Assembly: GCF_029016285.1 (NCBI RefSeq)
Contig: NZ_CP091975.1
Location: 1,054,001-1,118,000, forward strand
Source of the DNA: Vibrio sp. DW001
GTDB lineage: Bacteria; Pseudomonadota; Gammaproteobacteria; Enterobacterales; Vibrionaceae
DNA length: 64,000 bases
Direction of reading: 5' to 3'
Made by a program: the position numbers and the translations under genes. Shown here in pieces: positions 53,324 through 63,292 of this stretch; position 1 is the first letter of the stretch; each line of letters begins with the position of its first letter. A model generated the notes under the pieces. It did no database searches, was not told the origin of the DNA, and was given only the letters and a program-made list of their open reading frames with translations.

Positions 53324-55480
53324 ATGAAAAAACTTCTATTAATTGTTGGCATCCCAGTTCTGATTATTATCTTGGCGATAGCCGCATTGCTTTTGTTTGT
53401 TAACCCTAATCAGTTTAAGCCACTGATTGTTGAACAGACGAAAAAACAGACAGGAATGGATCTTGTAATAGATGGAGATATCGGTTGGCAGCTTTTTCCA
53501 TCTTTAGGGTTAAGTTTGGGTAAAACAGAACTTAAAAACCCTGAAGGGTTCAAAAATGAAAATCTACTGAAAATTGAAGGTATTGGTGTCGATGTTTCCG
53601 TCATGCCTCTGTTCAGCAAAGAGCTATACATTGGAAATGTGTCTCTCGATGGCGCGGAAATCCATCTTGAAACGAAAAAAGATGGGGCGAGTAACCTCGA
53701 CGCGCTAACACAGACGAATAAAGCGGAATCTGTTGATTCGACGGCTTCATCCACTCCAACGACATCTGAACCTGCGCCTTCGGTACCATCAGAGCAACAA
53801 ACGTCGTGGACAATCAACCTTGCGGGTGTATCGGTCACTAATGCATTGCTTGAAATACAAGATGATTCTACAGGTTCTTATACCAAGCTATATGATGTAG
53901 GTTTAACGGTATCTGAATTCGCTTTTGGACAATGGACAACGGCCACATTCGCAGCGAAAGGCAAGAATAATCAGCAAAACTTCTCAGCTGAAGGGCAAGC
54001 AGAACTTAAGCTATTGCAAGACCTTGCGACATACGAATTGCGAAACATCGTACTAGATTCTACTTTTAATGATCCTTCGACGACGATTTCAGAGGCTAAA
54101 ATTGAACTGAGTACATTTGCCTTCGATAAAGAGAATCCACTTTCAGTGAGCGTGAAAGGCCGTGCCGCTGACTTAGATATTGATCTGAAACTGACCTCTA
54201 CCCTGTTTATTGATAAAGAAATTAGCCAGATATTACTTAAAAATATGGACTTGAATTCAACCTTCATCGGCGACAGTTTACCTCAGTCTCCAATGAAGAT
54301 AACGGGTAAGTCTGAGTTTGGTTTCGATATAAAGCAGTCACTTGTATCTCTTGACCTACAGAAACTAAACTTAAATGCGATTCAATTGGACGGAAAAAGT
54401 ACCGTTAAGCTAACGGATATCCCACAGATTCGATTTAATCTGCATAGCCCTAATATAGATTTAGACGAGTTTTTAGGCTTGAACAAACCATCATCGACAG
54501 AACAATCTGCAACTGAAAAAACGGCAACAACCGGGACGTCAACCGCTTCCACACCCAGTGGAGCGCAGAAGGAAGTTGAACCAGATTTAAGTGCCCTTAA
54601 GACCTTGGACGTGAAGGGCAAAATCACCATAGACAGATTTAAAGCGAGCAATGCGAAGATGCAGGCTGTTGTGACAAGCTTTACGGTTAATCGTGGCGTT
54701 GCGGACCTTAATTCGTTTACTTCAAACCTATATCAGGGTTCGATAAAGGCTTCTGCTCAGTTAGATGCACGAAAAACACCAGCAAGTTACTGGGCTAAAA
54801 AGCAGATCAAAGGCGTTAAGGTTCAATCTTTACTTAAAGATGTGGCAGATAACGATATGTTAGAAGGCACGGGTAATATTGATGTGGACGTTAAGGGTAA
54901 AAGTTTAACACCAACAGGTATCAAGCAAAATCTTGCAGGTACTGTGAAAATTAATTTTGCTGATGGTGCCGTTAATGGCGTAAATGTAGCCCAACTGATC
55001 CGCGTTAACTATGCCAAGATTAAAGGCCAAAAGGTGGATGAGCCAGAGAAAGAAGAGAAGAAAACGGACTTTAGCGCAATGAAAGCAACACTGAAGCTCA
55101 ATCAAGGTGTGATGACGACGAATGACTTATCGATTTCATCACCTTTGCTGCGAATCCATGGTGAAGGGAACGCGAACTACATTAAAGAGACGATGGATTT
55201 CTTACTGAATACGTCTGTTGTGGGTAGCTTAAAAGGACAAGGCGGTAAGGATATTAATGACTTGAAAGACATCACTATTCCTGTGCGTGTTTACAATAAG
55301 TGGTTAGATCCTAAGTATAAAATTGAGTTCGACCAGTTGTGGAAACAACTAGAATCTGAGAAAAAGAAAGAGTTAGAGGAAAAAGCAGAGAAAGAACTAA
55401 ACCGTGTTCTCGGTGATAAAATAAAAGATGGGAAGACAAAAGAACTTGCCGATAAGTTGCTAAAAGGGCTGTTTAACTAA
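53324..55480 (+). CDS. asmA: AsmA-family envelope protein
   Basis: A 718-residue inner-membrane-anchored protein with one N-terminal helix (about 3-26) and a long periplasmic body. FVNPNQFKPLIVEQTKKQTGMDLVIDGDIGWQLFPSLGLSLG is the AsmA N-terminal domain, and the C-terminal domain holds GTGNIDVDVKGKSLTPTGIKQNLAGTVKINFADGAVNGVNV. Ser/Thr-rich linkers are at about 140-165 and 390-420. AsmA-like proteins are thought to shuttle phospholipid between membranes. A terminator follows. Confidence 0.93.
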   Translation: MKKLLLIVGIPVLIIILAIAALLLFVNPNQFKPLIVEQTKKQTGMDLVIDGDIGWQLFPSLGLSLGKTELKNPEGFKNENLLKIEGIGVDVSVMPLFSKELYIGNVSLDGAEIHLETKKDGASNLDALTQTNKAESVDSTASSTPTTSEPAPSVPSEQQTSWTINLAGVSVTNALLEIQDDSTGSYTKLYDVGLTVSEFAFGQWTTATFAAKGKNNQQNFSAEGQAELKLLQDLATYELRNIVLDSTFNDPSTTISEAKIELSTFAFDKENPLSVSVKGRAADLDIDLKLTSTLFIDKEISQILLKNMDLNSTFIGDSLPQSPMKITGKSEFGFDIKQSLVSLDLQKLNLNAIQLDGKSTVKLTDIPQIRFNLHSPNIDLDEFLGLNKPSSTEQSATEKTATTGTSTASTPSGAQKEVEPDLSALKTLDVKGKITIDRFKASNAKMQAVVTSFTVNRGVADLNSFTSNLYQGSIKASAQLDARKTPASYWAKKQIKGVKVQSLLKDVADNDMLEGTGNIDVDVKGKSLTPTGIKQNLAGTVKINFADGAVNGVNVAQLIRVNYAKIKGQKVDEPEKEEKKTDFSAMKATLKLNQGVMTTNDLSISSPLLRIHGEGNANYIKETMDFLLNTSVVGSLKGQGGKDINDLKDITIPVRVYNKWLDPKYKIEFDQLWKQLESEKKKELEEKAEKELNRVLGDKIKDGKTKELADKLLKGLFN

Positions 55481-55522
55481 CTCTCTATAGAATGCGATTT
55501 GAAACGGTAATTTAAGTTAAAT

Positions 55523-55567
55523 AAAAAGCCAACGATTGAGAATGGTCATCAATCCGTTGGCTTTTTT
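55523..55567. terminator. Bidirectional terminator between asmA and cobO
   Basis: AAAAAGCCAACG (55523-55534) pairs with CGTTGGCTTTTT (55555-55566), flanked by A and T runs on both strands. A nested ATTGA/TCAAT pair lengthens the stem. It serves asmA (+) and cobO (-). Confidence 0.88.
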
Positions 55568-55633
55568 ATTATCTATTCTTAAAGAGCCAAAAATTCGGCC
55601 GATGTTAACCAAACAGCAAAAACGGTAGCCGGT

Positions 55634-56239
55634 TTACCAGTCAACGCCACGTAACGCTTTTACGCCTGATTCGAAGGCGTGCTTTACGTTCTTAACCTCA
55701 GACACTGTGTCTGCAAGCTCTATCAATGAGCGATGGGCCGCTCTGCCAGTGATAACAACAGATTGCATTTTAGGTCGTGACTGGAGAGCGTCTAACACTT
55801 CATCAAGGTCGATGTAGCCATATGTCACCATGTAAGTGAGTTCATCAAATAGAATGACATCAATGGAATCATCTTTGAGCATGCGCTTACACTCTTGCCA
55901 GACTCTTTGGGCGGCTATTGTGTCGGTTTCCTTATCTTGGGTATTCCAAGTAAACCCGGTTGCCATCACCTGAAATTCAACGCCAAGCTTTTCGAGCAGA
56001 TTTTTCTCGCCATTGTCCCATGTTCCTTTAATGAATTGAGCAACAGAACATGTTAAATCGTGTCCAACCGCTCGCGCGATAGTACCAAATCCAGCGGTAG
56101 TTTTACCTTTACCGTTTCCAGTAATAACTAACAGCAATCCTTTCTCTATTTGAGCTTTTTCTATCTTTTCATCGATATGTTGCTTCACCTTTTCTTGGCG
56201 TGCTTTATATCGGTCATCTTTTGATTGATCAGAACTCAT
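55634..56239 (-). CDS. cobO: Cob(I)yrinic acid a,c-diamide adenosyltransferase
   Basis: A 201-residue corrinoid adenosyltransferase of the BtuR/CobO/CobA type, transferring the adenosyl group of ATP to cob(I)alamin precursors. P loop GNGKGKTT is at 41-48, followed by AGFGTIARAVGH. FIKGTWDNGEK and the late ILFDELTYMVTYGYIDLDEVL are standard. The rest of a cobalamin pathway is not in the window; it can serve in salvage alone. Confidence 0.95.
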   Translation of the reverse strand: MSSDQSKDDRYKARQEKVKQHIDEKIEKAQIEKGLLLVITGNGKGKTTAGFGTIARAVGHDLTCSVAQFIKGTWDNGEKNLLEKLGVEFQVMATGFTWNTQDKETDTIAAQRVWQECKRMLKDDSIDVILFDELTYMVTYGYIDLDEVLDALQSRPKMQSVVITGRAAHRSLIELADTVSEVKNVKHAFESGVKALRGVDW

Positions 56240-56322
56240 GGTATCCCTTTTAATTATGCTGAGTTAACGACTATGATAAAGGAATAAGGTCAATGGAAAA
56301 ACCTTAATTTATGGAGGGTAGT

Positions 56323-56772
56323 ATGAAGAAGATTCTCGTGGTCTGCATGGGTAATATATGTCGCTCCCCTACAGGTGAAGCCGTATTGAGGGCGACAGCC
56401 GAAAAGATGAATTTGTCAGTTGAAATAGACTCTGCTGGAACACTTGATTTTCACTCGGGAGATAAACCTGATCATCGAGCTAGGACGGCTGGGGAATTCA
56501 GGGGCTACTCGTTTGACAATATTGTCGCTCGCCAAGTGACAGAAAAAGATTTTGAATACTTTGATCTTATTTTGGCTGCTGATATGGACAATATGAGTAA
56601 CCTGCTTGGTATGTGTCCCACAGAATATACTCATAAGATCAGTTTGTTTCTCAGCCACTCTGAGTCTGAATACAATGAGATTCCCGACCCATTCTATGGC
56701 GGAGGAGGTGGTTTTGAGCTGGTGTTGGATCTAATCGAAGAAGCGAGCGTAGAGTTGTTGAAGAAGCTTTAA
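56323..56772 (+). CDS. Low-molecular-weight protein-tyrosine phosphatase-family protein
   Basis: A 149-residue phosphatase: P loop CMGNICRS with catalytic Cys8 and Arg14, and general acid Asp122 in IPDPFYGG. The start ATG 56323 follows GGAGGG. It stands alone, not beside capsule-export genes as Wzb-type enzymes do, so a general or arsenate-like role cannot be excluded, though the DPF/Y loop fits LMW-PTP. A terminator follows. Confidence 0.9.
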   Translation: MKKILVVCMGNICRSPTGEAVLRATAEKMNLSVEIDSAGTLDFHSGDKPDHRARTAGEFRGYSFDNIVARQVTEKDFEYFDLILAADMDNMSNLLGMCPTEYTHKISLFLSHSESEYNEIPDPFYGGGGGFELVLDLIEEASVELLKKL

Positions 56773-56790
56773 TTAACCGATGGTTAATGT

Positions 56791-56824
56791 AAAAAAGCCC
56801 AGCGTAATAGGCGCTGGGCTTTTT
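56791..56824. terminator. Bidirectional terminator between the phosphatase and SulP genes
   Basis: AAAAAGCCCAGCG and CGCTGGGCTTTTT form a 13-bp stem flanked by A and T runs, between convergent stops at 56772 and 56849. Strong by eye. Confidence 0.92.
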
Positions 56825-56848
56825 GATGTTTAGCGAATGGCGAGTAAA

Positions 56849-58408
56849 TTAACCGGCCAATAAATCCGTCGCCACTTTGTAGCTTGGATCTTCTTTTACG
56901 TTAATTTCTACAAGGCTACCTGCTTTTTCAAGTAGGTTACGGCAATCAGGACTTAGGTGACGCAAGTGCAATGTTTTACCTACTGCAGTATAACGCTCTG
57001 CAATCGTTTCAATGGCTTCGATAGCCGAGTGGTCTGCGACACGTGAATTAGCAAAATCCACGATGACATCAACAGGGTCATTTTTCGAGTCAAATAGCTC
57101 TAAGAAGTTTGCTGCTGACCCAAAGAAGATTGGACCATTGATATGATATTCTTTTGAACCTTCTTCATTTAGACGGCTGCTCGCGTAGATGTGCTTCGCG
57201 TGTTGCCATGCAAACATGAGTGCAGAAGCGATAACACCAACGGCCACGGCTACAGCTAAATCCGTTAATACCGTAACAATAGTAACCAACACGATAACGA
57301 AGAAATCTTGTTTCGGAACGCGACGAGCAAGCTTAAACGTTGCCCACTCAAATGTACCGATAACCACCATAAACATAACACCAACCAACGCTGATAATGG
57401 GATCATCTCAATTAATGAAGAACCGAACAATATAAAGAACAGTAGGGCTAATGCTGCCATGATTCCGGAAAGTCGACCACGACCGCCCGAGTTAACATTA
57501 ATCATCGACTGACCAATCATCGCACAACCACCCATCGCACCAAATACCGAGCAAGTCATATTCGCAATACCTTGACCGACACATTCACGGTTGGCCTGAC
57601 CACGCGTATTCGTCATTTCATCAATGACGGTTAACGTTAGTAATGACTCAATTAAGCCTACTGCTGCTAGAATAATTGCGTAAGGCAGAATAACTTGAAG
57701 TGTTTCCAAGTTGAACGGAACCATTGGGATTGAGAAGCTTGGCAAGCTGCCTGCTAGCGTTGCCGCTTCATCACCTGACATGGACCTAAGGAAATCGACA
57801 ACAGTGCGAGTATCTAGACCAAAAAGTTGCACTAATAAGGTAACAGAAACAATCGCCACTAAAGAAGAAGGCACTGCTGTAGTGAACTTAGGCAAGAAAT
57901 GAATAATTGCCATCGTTAGTAGGATAAGCCCTGCCATGATGGACATTTGGTCGACTGGTAACCAACTCATCACACCATCAATGTTGGGGGCTTTAAATTG
58001 ACCAAGTTGAGCTAAGAAAATTACGATAGCAAGGCCATTTACAAAACCGATCATAACGGGATGTGGCACCATACGGATAAATTTACCCAAACGGAATATA
58101 CCAGCAGAAACCTGTAAAACACCGGCAAGTAGTATTGCTGCAAAGAGGTATTGCACACCATGAGTAGCAACGAGGCTCACCATAACGACGGCCATTGCGC
58201 CTGTCGCACCAGAGATCATACCTGGACGACCACCGAAGACAGATGTGATTAACCCAACAATAAAGGCGGCATAAAGGCCAACCATAGGGTCAACACCGGC
58301 AACAAAAGCGAAGGCGACTGCTTCAGGCACAAGGGCGAGAGCAACAGTTAGGCCAGAGAGCGTATCATTTTTAATGGATTGCCCTGAAAATTGTGGAAAT
58401 TCAAACAT
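56849..58408 (-). CDS. SulP-family anion transporter with STAS domain
   Basis: A 519-residue inner-membrane transporter. The membrane part (about 12 helices, residues 10-400) opens with NDTLSGLTVALALVPEAVAFAFVAGVDPMVGLY. The cytoplasmic STAS domain (about 410-510) reads PVDVIVDFANSRVADHSAIEAIETI. SulP proteins move sulfate, bicarbonate or organic anions, often with Na+ or H+. Substrate cannot be assigned. It is monocistronic, with a 250-bp gap upstream in which I see nothing notable. Confidence 0.9.
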   Translation of the reverse strand: MFEFPQFSGQSIKNDTLSGLTVALALVPEAVAFAFVAGVDPMVGLYAAFIVGLITSVFGGRPGMISGATGAMAVVMVSLVATHGVQYLFAAILLAGVLQVSAGIFRLGKFIRMVPHPVMIGFVNGLAIVIFLAQLGQFKAPNIDGVMSWLPVDQMSIMAGLILLTMAIIHFLPKFTTAVPSSLVAIVSVTLLVQLFGLDTRTVVDFLRSMSGDEAATLAGSLPSFSIPMVPFNLETLQVILPYAIILAAVGLIESLLTLTVIDEMTNTRGQANRECVGQGIANMTCSVFGAMGGCAMIGQSMINVNSGGRGRLSGIMAALALLFFILFGSSLIEMIPLSALVGVMFMVVIGTFEWATFKLARRVPKQDFFVIVLVTIVTVLTDLAVAVAVGVIASALMFAWQHAKHIYASSRLNEEGSKEYHINGPIFFGSAANFLELFDSKNDPVDVIVDFANSRVADHSAIEAIETIAERYTAVGKTLHLRHLSPDCRNLLEKAGSLVEINVKEDPSYKVATDLLAG

Positions 58409-58659
58409 TTTAGCTCAGTATATTTGCGGATAGATAAAGTGGTACCAATCTATATTGCGACTAAAGCCAAATGGTTAAGCAAGAAGCGTGCTTTAAATGC
58501 AATTGTGATCGGATTCTAATTTGACTGGCGAATCGTACAGAATAGTGTGACTGACTTCAAGAATAATTGTGATTTTGGCCCCAGAAATTAATGATTTTTT
58601 AACAACTCCCGGGTCGGTCCAACTTGTTGTAGACAGTCATCGTCGCAGAGGTTTTTTTA

Positions 58660-59433
58660 TCAGGTCAAGATGATGGGGTGGCCCCGTTCAGGATGCGGAA
58701 CAACCTGTACTGGCCAATGGTAGACATCGGCGATGTTTTCCTTTGTTAGGGTTTCCCATGGCGTCCCATCGGCGACAAGTTTACCTTCATTTAGAATCAA
58801 TACTCGGTCGGCATATTGCGCAGCAAGGTTTAAGTCGTGAATAACGGTGATGACAGATGCCCCTTCATCGGTTAATGATTTTGCTAGTTGTAACGTTTTA
58901 TGTTGGTGTGACAAATCCAGAGCAGAGGTTGGTTCATCTAAAAGTAATACTTTTTTGTCTTGGCTCTGTGCCAATTGGGTCAATACTCTCGCTAAATGTA
59001 CACGCTGTTTCTCACCACCAGAGAGGCTAGGGTATAGGCGGTCAGAGAGATGCAGCACATCGGTTTCTCGCATATATTGTTCTGCGATAGACGAAATCTC
59101 TTTCTGCGATGCACGTAAGGTCAAGCCTCCAAGTTCAATGACCTCTTTAACAGAAAAATTAAAAGAGAGTGTACTGGACTGGGGTAATACGCCCATGTGT
59201 CTTGCTAATGTGGATGCTTTCCAGCTGTCGGAGTCGATGTCGAAATAACTTACTTTTCCTTTAAGAGGCCACTCCTTAGTGATCAGTTTCAATAAACTGC
59301 TCTTTCCGGTTCCGTTAGGTCCTAATAAGATAGTTAACTCCGATGCATGAAAATCAACGGAAACGTCATCTAGAATAGTTTTCCCACCAAGTCTGAGATG
59401 TAAATTTTTGAGAGAGATTGCGGTTGTCGTCAT
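58660..59433 (-). CDS. hutD: Heme ABC transporter ATPase (HutD/HmuV)
   Basis: A 257-residue ATPase energising heme import across the inner membrane. Walker A GPNGTGKS is at 38-45; signature LSGGEKQR and Walker B VLLLDEPTSALD follow, with the HmuV-type end YHWPVQVVPHPERGHPIILT. Its start shares one base with the permease stop (ATGA junction), so translation is coupled. Last gene of the tonB-exbBD-hutBCD operon. Confidence 0.93.
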   Translation of the reverse strand: MTTTAISLKNLHLRLGGKTILDDVSVDFHASELTILLGPNGTGKSSLLKLITKEWPLKGKVSYFDIDSDSWKASTLARHMGVLPQSSTLSFNFSVKEVIELGGLTLRASQKEISSIAEQYMRETDVLHLSDRLYPSLSGGEKQRVHLARVLTQLAQSQDKKVLLLDEPTSALDLSHQHKTLQLAKSLTDEGASVITVIHDLNLAAQYADRVLILNEGKLVADGTPWETLTKENIADVYHWPVQVVPHPERGHPIILT

Positions 59434-60488
59434 TAAATGCGCCCTTTTTGTTTCACCAATAACCAGATAAAGAAAGGAGAGCCAATTAACGCGGTAACAA
59501 TACCTACTGGCATATCGAGTGGAGCGACTACCGTTCTGGCGATCATATCGGCAACGAGTAATAATAAAGCCCCAATAATCATTGATAGGGGGATCAGTGT
59601 GCGATGGTTGGGTCCCGTGACCATTCGACCTAAATGAGGAACGATTAATCCGATAAAACCGATCATTCCTGCAAGAGACACTGTCACGCCGACACCTGCT
59701 GCGGTAAGCAAAATAAGCCGGCGTTTTAGCGCTTGAGTTTCTATGCCCATATGCTTGGCCTCAGGTTCACCTAGTAGCAAAACATTGAGTTTATTTGCAT
59801 CACGATAAAAAAGTAAAAAGAGAATAATTAGACTTGAAAAAGCCATGCCCAAACCCTGTAAGTTTGCTCCGGCCAGTGACCCCATTGTCCATAAGGAGAG
59901 ATCTCTTAATGCTTTATCATCCGCAAAATAGTTCATCAAACCGAGACCTGCTCCCGCTAGAGCACTGATGGCGACTCCCGCTAGAAGCATCATAGTTACA
60001 GACGTTCCTGTTGGAGATGTGCCTAGGCGATAGACAAGTAGAGTAGTGATGGTGCCGCCTATAAAAGAGAATAAAGGCACGGTTCCAAATAACAATAGGC
60101 CGGGATATTGTTCGGCGAGGCTTCCGAAAAGGACGATGGCAATAGCCGCACCTAAAGCGGCACCGGCGGAGACACCAATAATACCAGGGTCGGCAAGAGG
60201 ATTTCGGAACAGGCCTTGCATTACTGTGCCACATAAGGCCAAGATCGCGCCAACCGCGACAGCCAACAGAGTTCTTGGCAACCTGATCTGCTGAATAATT
60301 AATTCGATGTAAGCAGCATCAGCGCTTTTCGACGAAAAGTGTCCAGGCAGAATAGCGAGCATGCTGTCTATAAAACTAATATCCATCGGCCCTACGGATA
60401 CTGAAGCAATCACAGCGATAAATAGAAGTGATAATCCTATAGGTGTTAATAATCGGACGGAAATTCGCCCTGAGATCATATTATTCAT
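59433..60488 (-). CDS. hutC: Heme ABC transporter permease (HutC/HmuU)
   Basis: A 351-residue FecCD-family permease with about ten membrane helices. RLPRTLLAVAVGAILALCGTVMQGLFRNPLADPGIIGVSAGA is the family's N-terminal signature, and a late GFIGLIVPHLGRMVTGPNHR is the ATPase-coupling loop. It dimerises and works with HutD and HutB. 25 bp separate it from hutB. Confidence 0.94.
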   Translation of the reverse strand: MNNMISGRISVRLLTPIGLSLLFIAVIASVSVGPMDISFIDSMLAILPGHFSSKSADAAYIELIIQQIRLPRTLLAVAVGAILALCGTVMQGLFRNPLADPGIIGVSAGAALGAAIAIVLFGSLAEQYPGLLLFGTVPLFSFIGGTITTLLVYRLGTSPTGTSVTMMLLAGVAISALAGAGLGLMNYFADDKALRDLSLWTMGSLAGANLQGLGMAFSSLIILFLLFYRDANKLNVLLLGEPEAKHMGIETQALKRRLILLTAAGVGVTVSLAGMIGFIGLIVPHLGRMVTGPNHRTLIPLSMIIGALLLLVADMIARTVVAPLDMPVGIVTALIGSPFFIWLLVKQKGRI

Positions 60489-60513
60489 TTTATATTATGT
60501 CGTCTCGATAGTT

Positions 60514-61353
60514 TTATAATTCGTTTTGGTTGAACGTATCATGCAGCTTTTGAGCAAGTCGAATGCTTGCTATACCAAACCCACCGATTAATGCATGGCT
60601 TGGAATAGATACAATTTTGCCCGGTTGGCCTGCTGGTGTAGCGGCCAACAAAGGGAAAGCAGCCATTATACCGTCATAGCCTTCAAGGCTGCGCCATGCT
60701 CGTTCGCTAACCAATATATAGTCAGGTTGCAATGCGACAACGGACTCTATAGAAAGCGGTTTATAGGAGCGCACAGCTTCACTTGCTGGGTTAGTTGCAC
60801 CAGACAATGCAATGATCTTATCGACCGTCGTCTCTCTACCGCCCACCGTAGCAGGTCGGCCTTTTTTTAGCATCAAAAAGATGACTTTAGGGCTGCGTGT
60901 CAATTCGGATCTATTCAAATTATCGACATCTTGTTTTACCGTTTGCTTAAGCTTTACCGCTTTATTGGTTGTGCCTGTGAGTTCTGCAATAATGTCAATT
61001 CGTTGAAATAAATCTTCGATTGAATTGCCCGGAGGTACAACCAAAACGTTCACATTGCTTGATCTTAGCTGAGCTAACGTTGTATCAGGTCCCATTTCAT
61101 TAGAACCGATAAGATAGCTCGGATTCAGAGCCAATAATCCTTCAGAAGATAGCTTTCTGTGGTAGCCAACTTGAGGGATGTTGCTGCCAGTAAGTAGATG
61201 TTTACTCGTAGCATCGACGGCAATAAGTTGTTGCTCTGCTCCAAGGGCATAAATTAATTCAGTGACAACAGAACCTGCACTGATAATTCGTTCCTCTGCT
61301 GTGGCTGAAAAATGGGACAAAAGTAGGCTCAAACCGATTAAATAGACTCTCAT
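60514..61353 (-). CDS. hutB: Periplasmic heme-binding protein (HutB/HmuT)
   Basis: A 279-residue class III binding protein with signal peptide (1-19, ATA). Tyr64 in QVGYHRKLSSEG is the conserved heme ligand of HmuT-type proteins. SYLIGSNEMGP and EVALQPDYILVSERAW-like segments build the two lobes. It receives heme after TonB-dependent outer-membrane uptake and hands it to HutC. Overlaps exbD by 4 bp. Confidence 0.92.
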   Translation of the reverse strand: MRVYLIGLSLLLSHFSATAEERIISAGSVVTELIYALGAEQQLIAVDATSKHLLTGSNIPQVGYHRKLSSEGLLALNPSYLIGSNEMGPDTTLAQLRSSNVNVLVVPPGNSIEDLFQRIDIIAELTGTTNKAVKLKQTVKQDVDNLNRSELTRSPKVIFLMLKKGRPATVGGRETTVDKIIALSGATNPASEAVRSYKPLSIESVVALQPDYILVSERAWRSLEGYDGIMAAFPLLAATPAGQPGKIVSIPSHALIGGFGIASIRLAQKLHDTFNQNEL

Positions 61354-61769
61354 GATTCTTGGTTATCCATAATTATATTGGTGGCGTTGATTTGGTTTTT
61401 TTGTAAAAAAGCCAAAAGCTTAAGCATGGCTTCTACTGATGCGGACTTATCCGCGGCAATGACAAGTGTTTTGTTCGGGTGTTTTTTGATTGTTGACATA
61501 AGGTCTTGCGTGAATCGAGCCCAATCCGAGTACTGTTTTCCTTCTATAGCCCAAAGAGAATCCTCAGCGTGTATATTGATAGTGATGACTTCTTTGTCAG
61601 GGCTCTCCAGTATTTCGTGGTCTAGTGTCTGAGGAAGATTCACTTCCATCGTTTTAATCTGAATGTTGGTCGTCAGTAATAGAAAGACTAAAACGATGAA
61701 TATAAGGTCTAGTAATGGGGTTAAGTCTGGCGTTAACGCATTTTGTTGTTGATCGCCTGAAGTGATCAT
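61350..61769 (-). CDS. exbD1: TonB-system energiser ExbD (ExbD1)
   Basis: A 139-residue ExbD: one membrane helix (about 18-37, LTPLLDLIFIVLVFLLLTT) containing the essential Asp (LLDLIF), then a periplasmic domain ending VIAADKSASVEAMLKLLAFLQKNQ. With ExbB it uses the proton gradient to energise TonB. Overlaps exbB by 4 bp and hutB by 4 bp. Confidence 0.93.
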   Translation of the reverse strand: MITSGDQQQNALTPDLTPLLDLIFIVLVFLLLTTNIQIKTMEVNLPQTLDHEILESPDKEVITINIHAEDSLWAIEGKQYSDWARFTQDLMSTIKKHPNKTLVIAADKSASVEAMLKLLAFLQKNQINATNIIMDNQES

Positions 61770-62488
61770 ACAGCCTTGACCTTACATTCTTTGCTTGGCT
61801 TTGCGGTGTTGTGCAATTTGGCAGACGATTGGCAATGGATGACTTCAGGAATCGATTTCTCTAAGGAGATGCCTTCGAGGTAAAGGCTGCAGTGATTCAA
61901 TGCATGTTCTATTTTTGCGATAGACCGGCCAGCCCATAACTGAAGGACTTGACTACCCAAAATAGCGGGGACAGCAATGATCAATCCGGCGGCGGTAGTC
62001 GACATCGCAAGACCTAGGCCTTTAGCAAGTGAAGAAGGCGCAATAGGACCCGTTGTCACCGCAAGGTCTTTAAACATTTCTATTAACCCGAGCACTGTAC
62101 CAAGTAGGCCGATTAATGGGCTGATTGCTCCAATAATTGAAAGAAAACGCAGCCCTGATGTGTACTCTTGGCGAATGTTAGCTAACCAAATACTCACGGT
62201 TTGTTCTCTTAAGGATTGAGCAAAATTTTTGTGTGTGAGGAGCAGCGCGATCCCCTTTGATAATGTATTTTTTTTCGCCGATTGTTCTTGGATAAGCTCA
62301 TTGAGTGCGTCGTTATTGTTTATATCGATGCTTCTAATTTTTCGAATCAGATAAAGACTGGATGTCCTGCTATTTATACTGAGAAAAAGAATGCGCTCTA
62401 TTAACAGCATTAGCGTTAAGAGTGAGAGTAGAGTTAGCGGCAAAGCCATCAAGCCCAATTGGCTATGAATCGTCGTCAAGGTGTTCAT
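61766..62488 (-). CDS. exbB1: TonB-system proton channel ExbB (ExbB1)
   Basis: A 240-residue MotA/TolQ/ExbB-family protein with three membrane helices (about 14-34, 130-152, 165-188). The proton-channel signature ISPLIGLLGTVLGLIEMFKDL is in helix 2, and GLGLAMSTTAAGLIIAVPAILG is the third. It begins directly after the tonB stop. TonB and ExbD are on either side, so the complete complex is encoded together. Confidence 0.93.
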   Translation of the reverse strand: MNTLTTIHSQLGLMALPLTLLSLLTLMLLIERILFLSINSRTSSLYLIRKIRSIDINNNDALNELIQEQSAKKNTLSKGIALLLTHKNFAQSLREQTVSIWLANIRQEYTSGLRFLSIIGAISPLIGLLGTVLGLIEMFKDLAVTTGPIAPSSLAKGLGLAMSTTAAGLIIAVPAILGSQVLQLWAGRSIAKIEHALNHCSLYLEGISLEKSIPEVIHCQSSAKLHNTAKPSKECKVKAV

Positions 62489-63238
62489 TTATCTATCCAA
62501 TTTAAAGTTTACGGGTATCTGTACTCGATGAGCGATGGCGTGACCCCGGTCGGTCGAAACGTCGAATTTCCAGTTTGATATCGCGGTTAATGCAGCACCG
62601 TCTAATGTCGAAAAACCAGAAGAATCGACGATAAACTGCTTGATCTGGTTTCCATGGTCATCGATCCAAACCTCTATAAGCACTTTGCCTTGTTGACCGC
62701 GTCTTTTCGCTAACCGTGGATAGCTGACAGGGGTTGGTCTTGCTGTAAAGGTTGGCTTTTTTATGAGCATGGGTGTGGATGCTCTAGATGTACTTACGGC
62801 ACTCTCTACTGGCTTGCTCGGTATGTCAGCTCGTGTTGAGGTTTTTGTTTCTTTAATGAGTGGTTCTTTTTCAACCGTTAACGCTCGTTCGTTTTTAATA
62901 TCACTACTCTTCGTCATTTTGTTTTTGGTTGTAACCCTTTCTGCTATTGGTTTGATTGGAACGATTGTTTTTTTTGGATCGATAGGTTTTTTTAATTCAG
63001 TATCTTTTTTTACTGCTTGTTTTTCGACAATAGTCGGCTGCGATTTTTGCGGTTCAACGTGTGTCTCTTGTGGGATAGGCATTGCTTTTTTAGGTGCTGC
63101 GACGAATTGCAAATGCATGTTTGCTGTTGTCGAATCCAGAGAGACAGTCAACGCATTCTGTGCCGGTTGAGCCAATAACATAAGGCTATGCAGTGCAAGA
63201 GAAACACTTCCAAATATCACATATCGTTTACCGTTCAA
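62489..63238 (-). CDS. tonB1: TonB energy-transducing protein (TonB1)
   Basis: A 249-residue TonB: N-terminal membrane anchor (about 7-24, with the anchor His in SLALHSLMLL), a Lys/Pro-rich periplasm-spanning stretch (about 50-165), and the C-terminal TonB domain (about 168-249, PVSYPRLAKRRGQQGKVLIEVWIDDHG). It drives outer-membrane heme receptors. First gene of the operon, divergent from hutW across a Fur site. Confidence 0.94.
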   Translation of the reverse strand: MNGKRYVIFGSVSLALHSLMLLAQPAQNALTVSLDSTTANMHLQFVAAPKKAMPIPQETHVEPQKSQPTIVEKQAVKKDTELKKPIDPKKTIVPIKPIAERVTTKNKMTKSSDIKNERALTVEKEPLIKETKTSTRADIPSKPVESAVSTSRASTPMLIKKPTFTARPTPVSYPRLAKRRGQQGKVLIEVWIDDHGNQIKQFIVDSSGFSTLDGAALTAISNWKFDVSTDRGHAIAHRVQIPVNFKLDR

Positions 63239-63292
63239 AGTAGACCCTTAGAATGATGTCAGTACATCTAGATAATCAATTTTCGAGTAGAT

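Noticed and set aside
53410..53838. 142-codon minus-strand frame inside asmA
   Set aside because: It is a mirror of the AsmA N-terminal domain and has no recognisable features.
62763..63170. 135-codon plus-strand frame inside tonB
   Set aside because: It is antisense to the Lys/Pro-rich part of TonB, which by composition produces long antisense frames.
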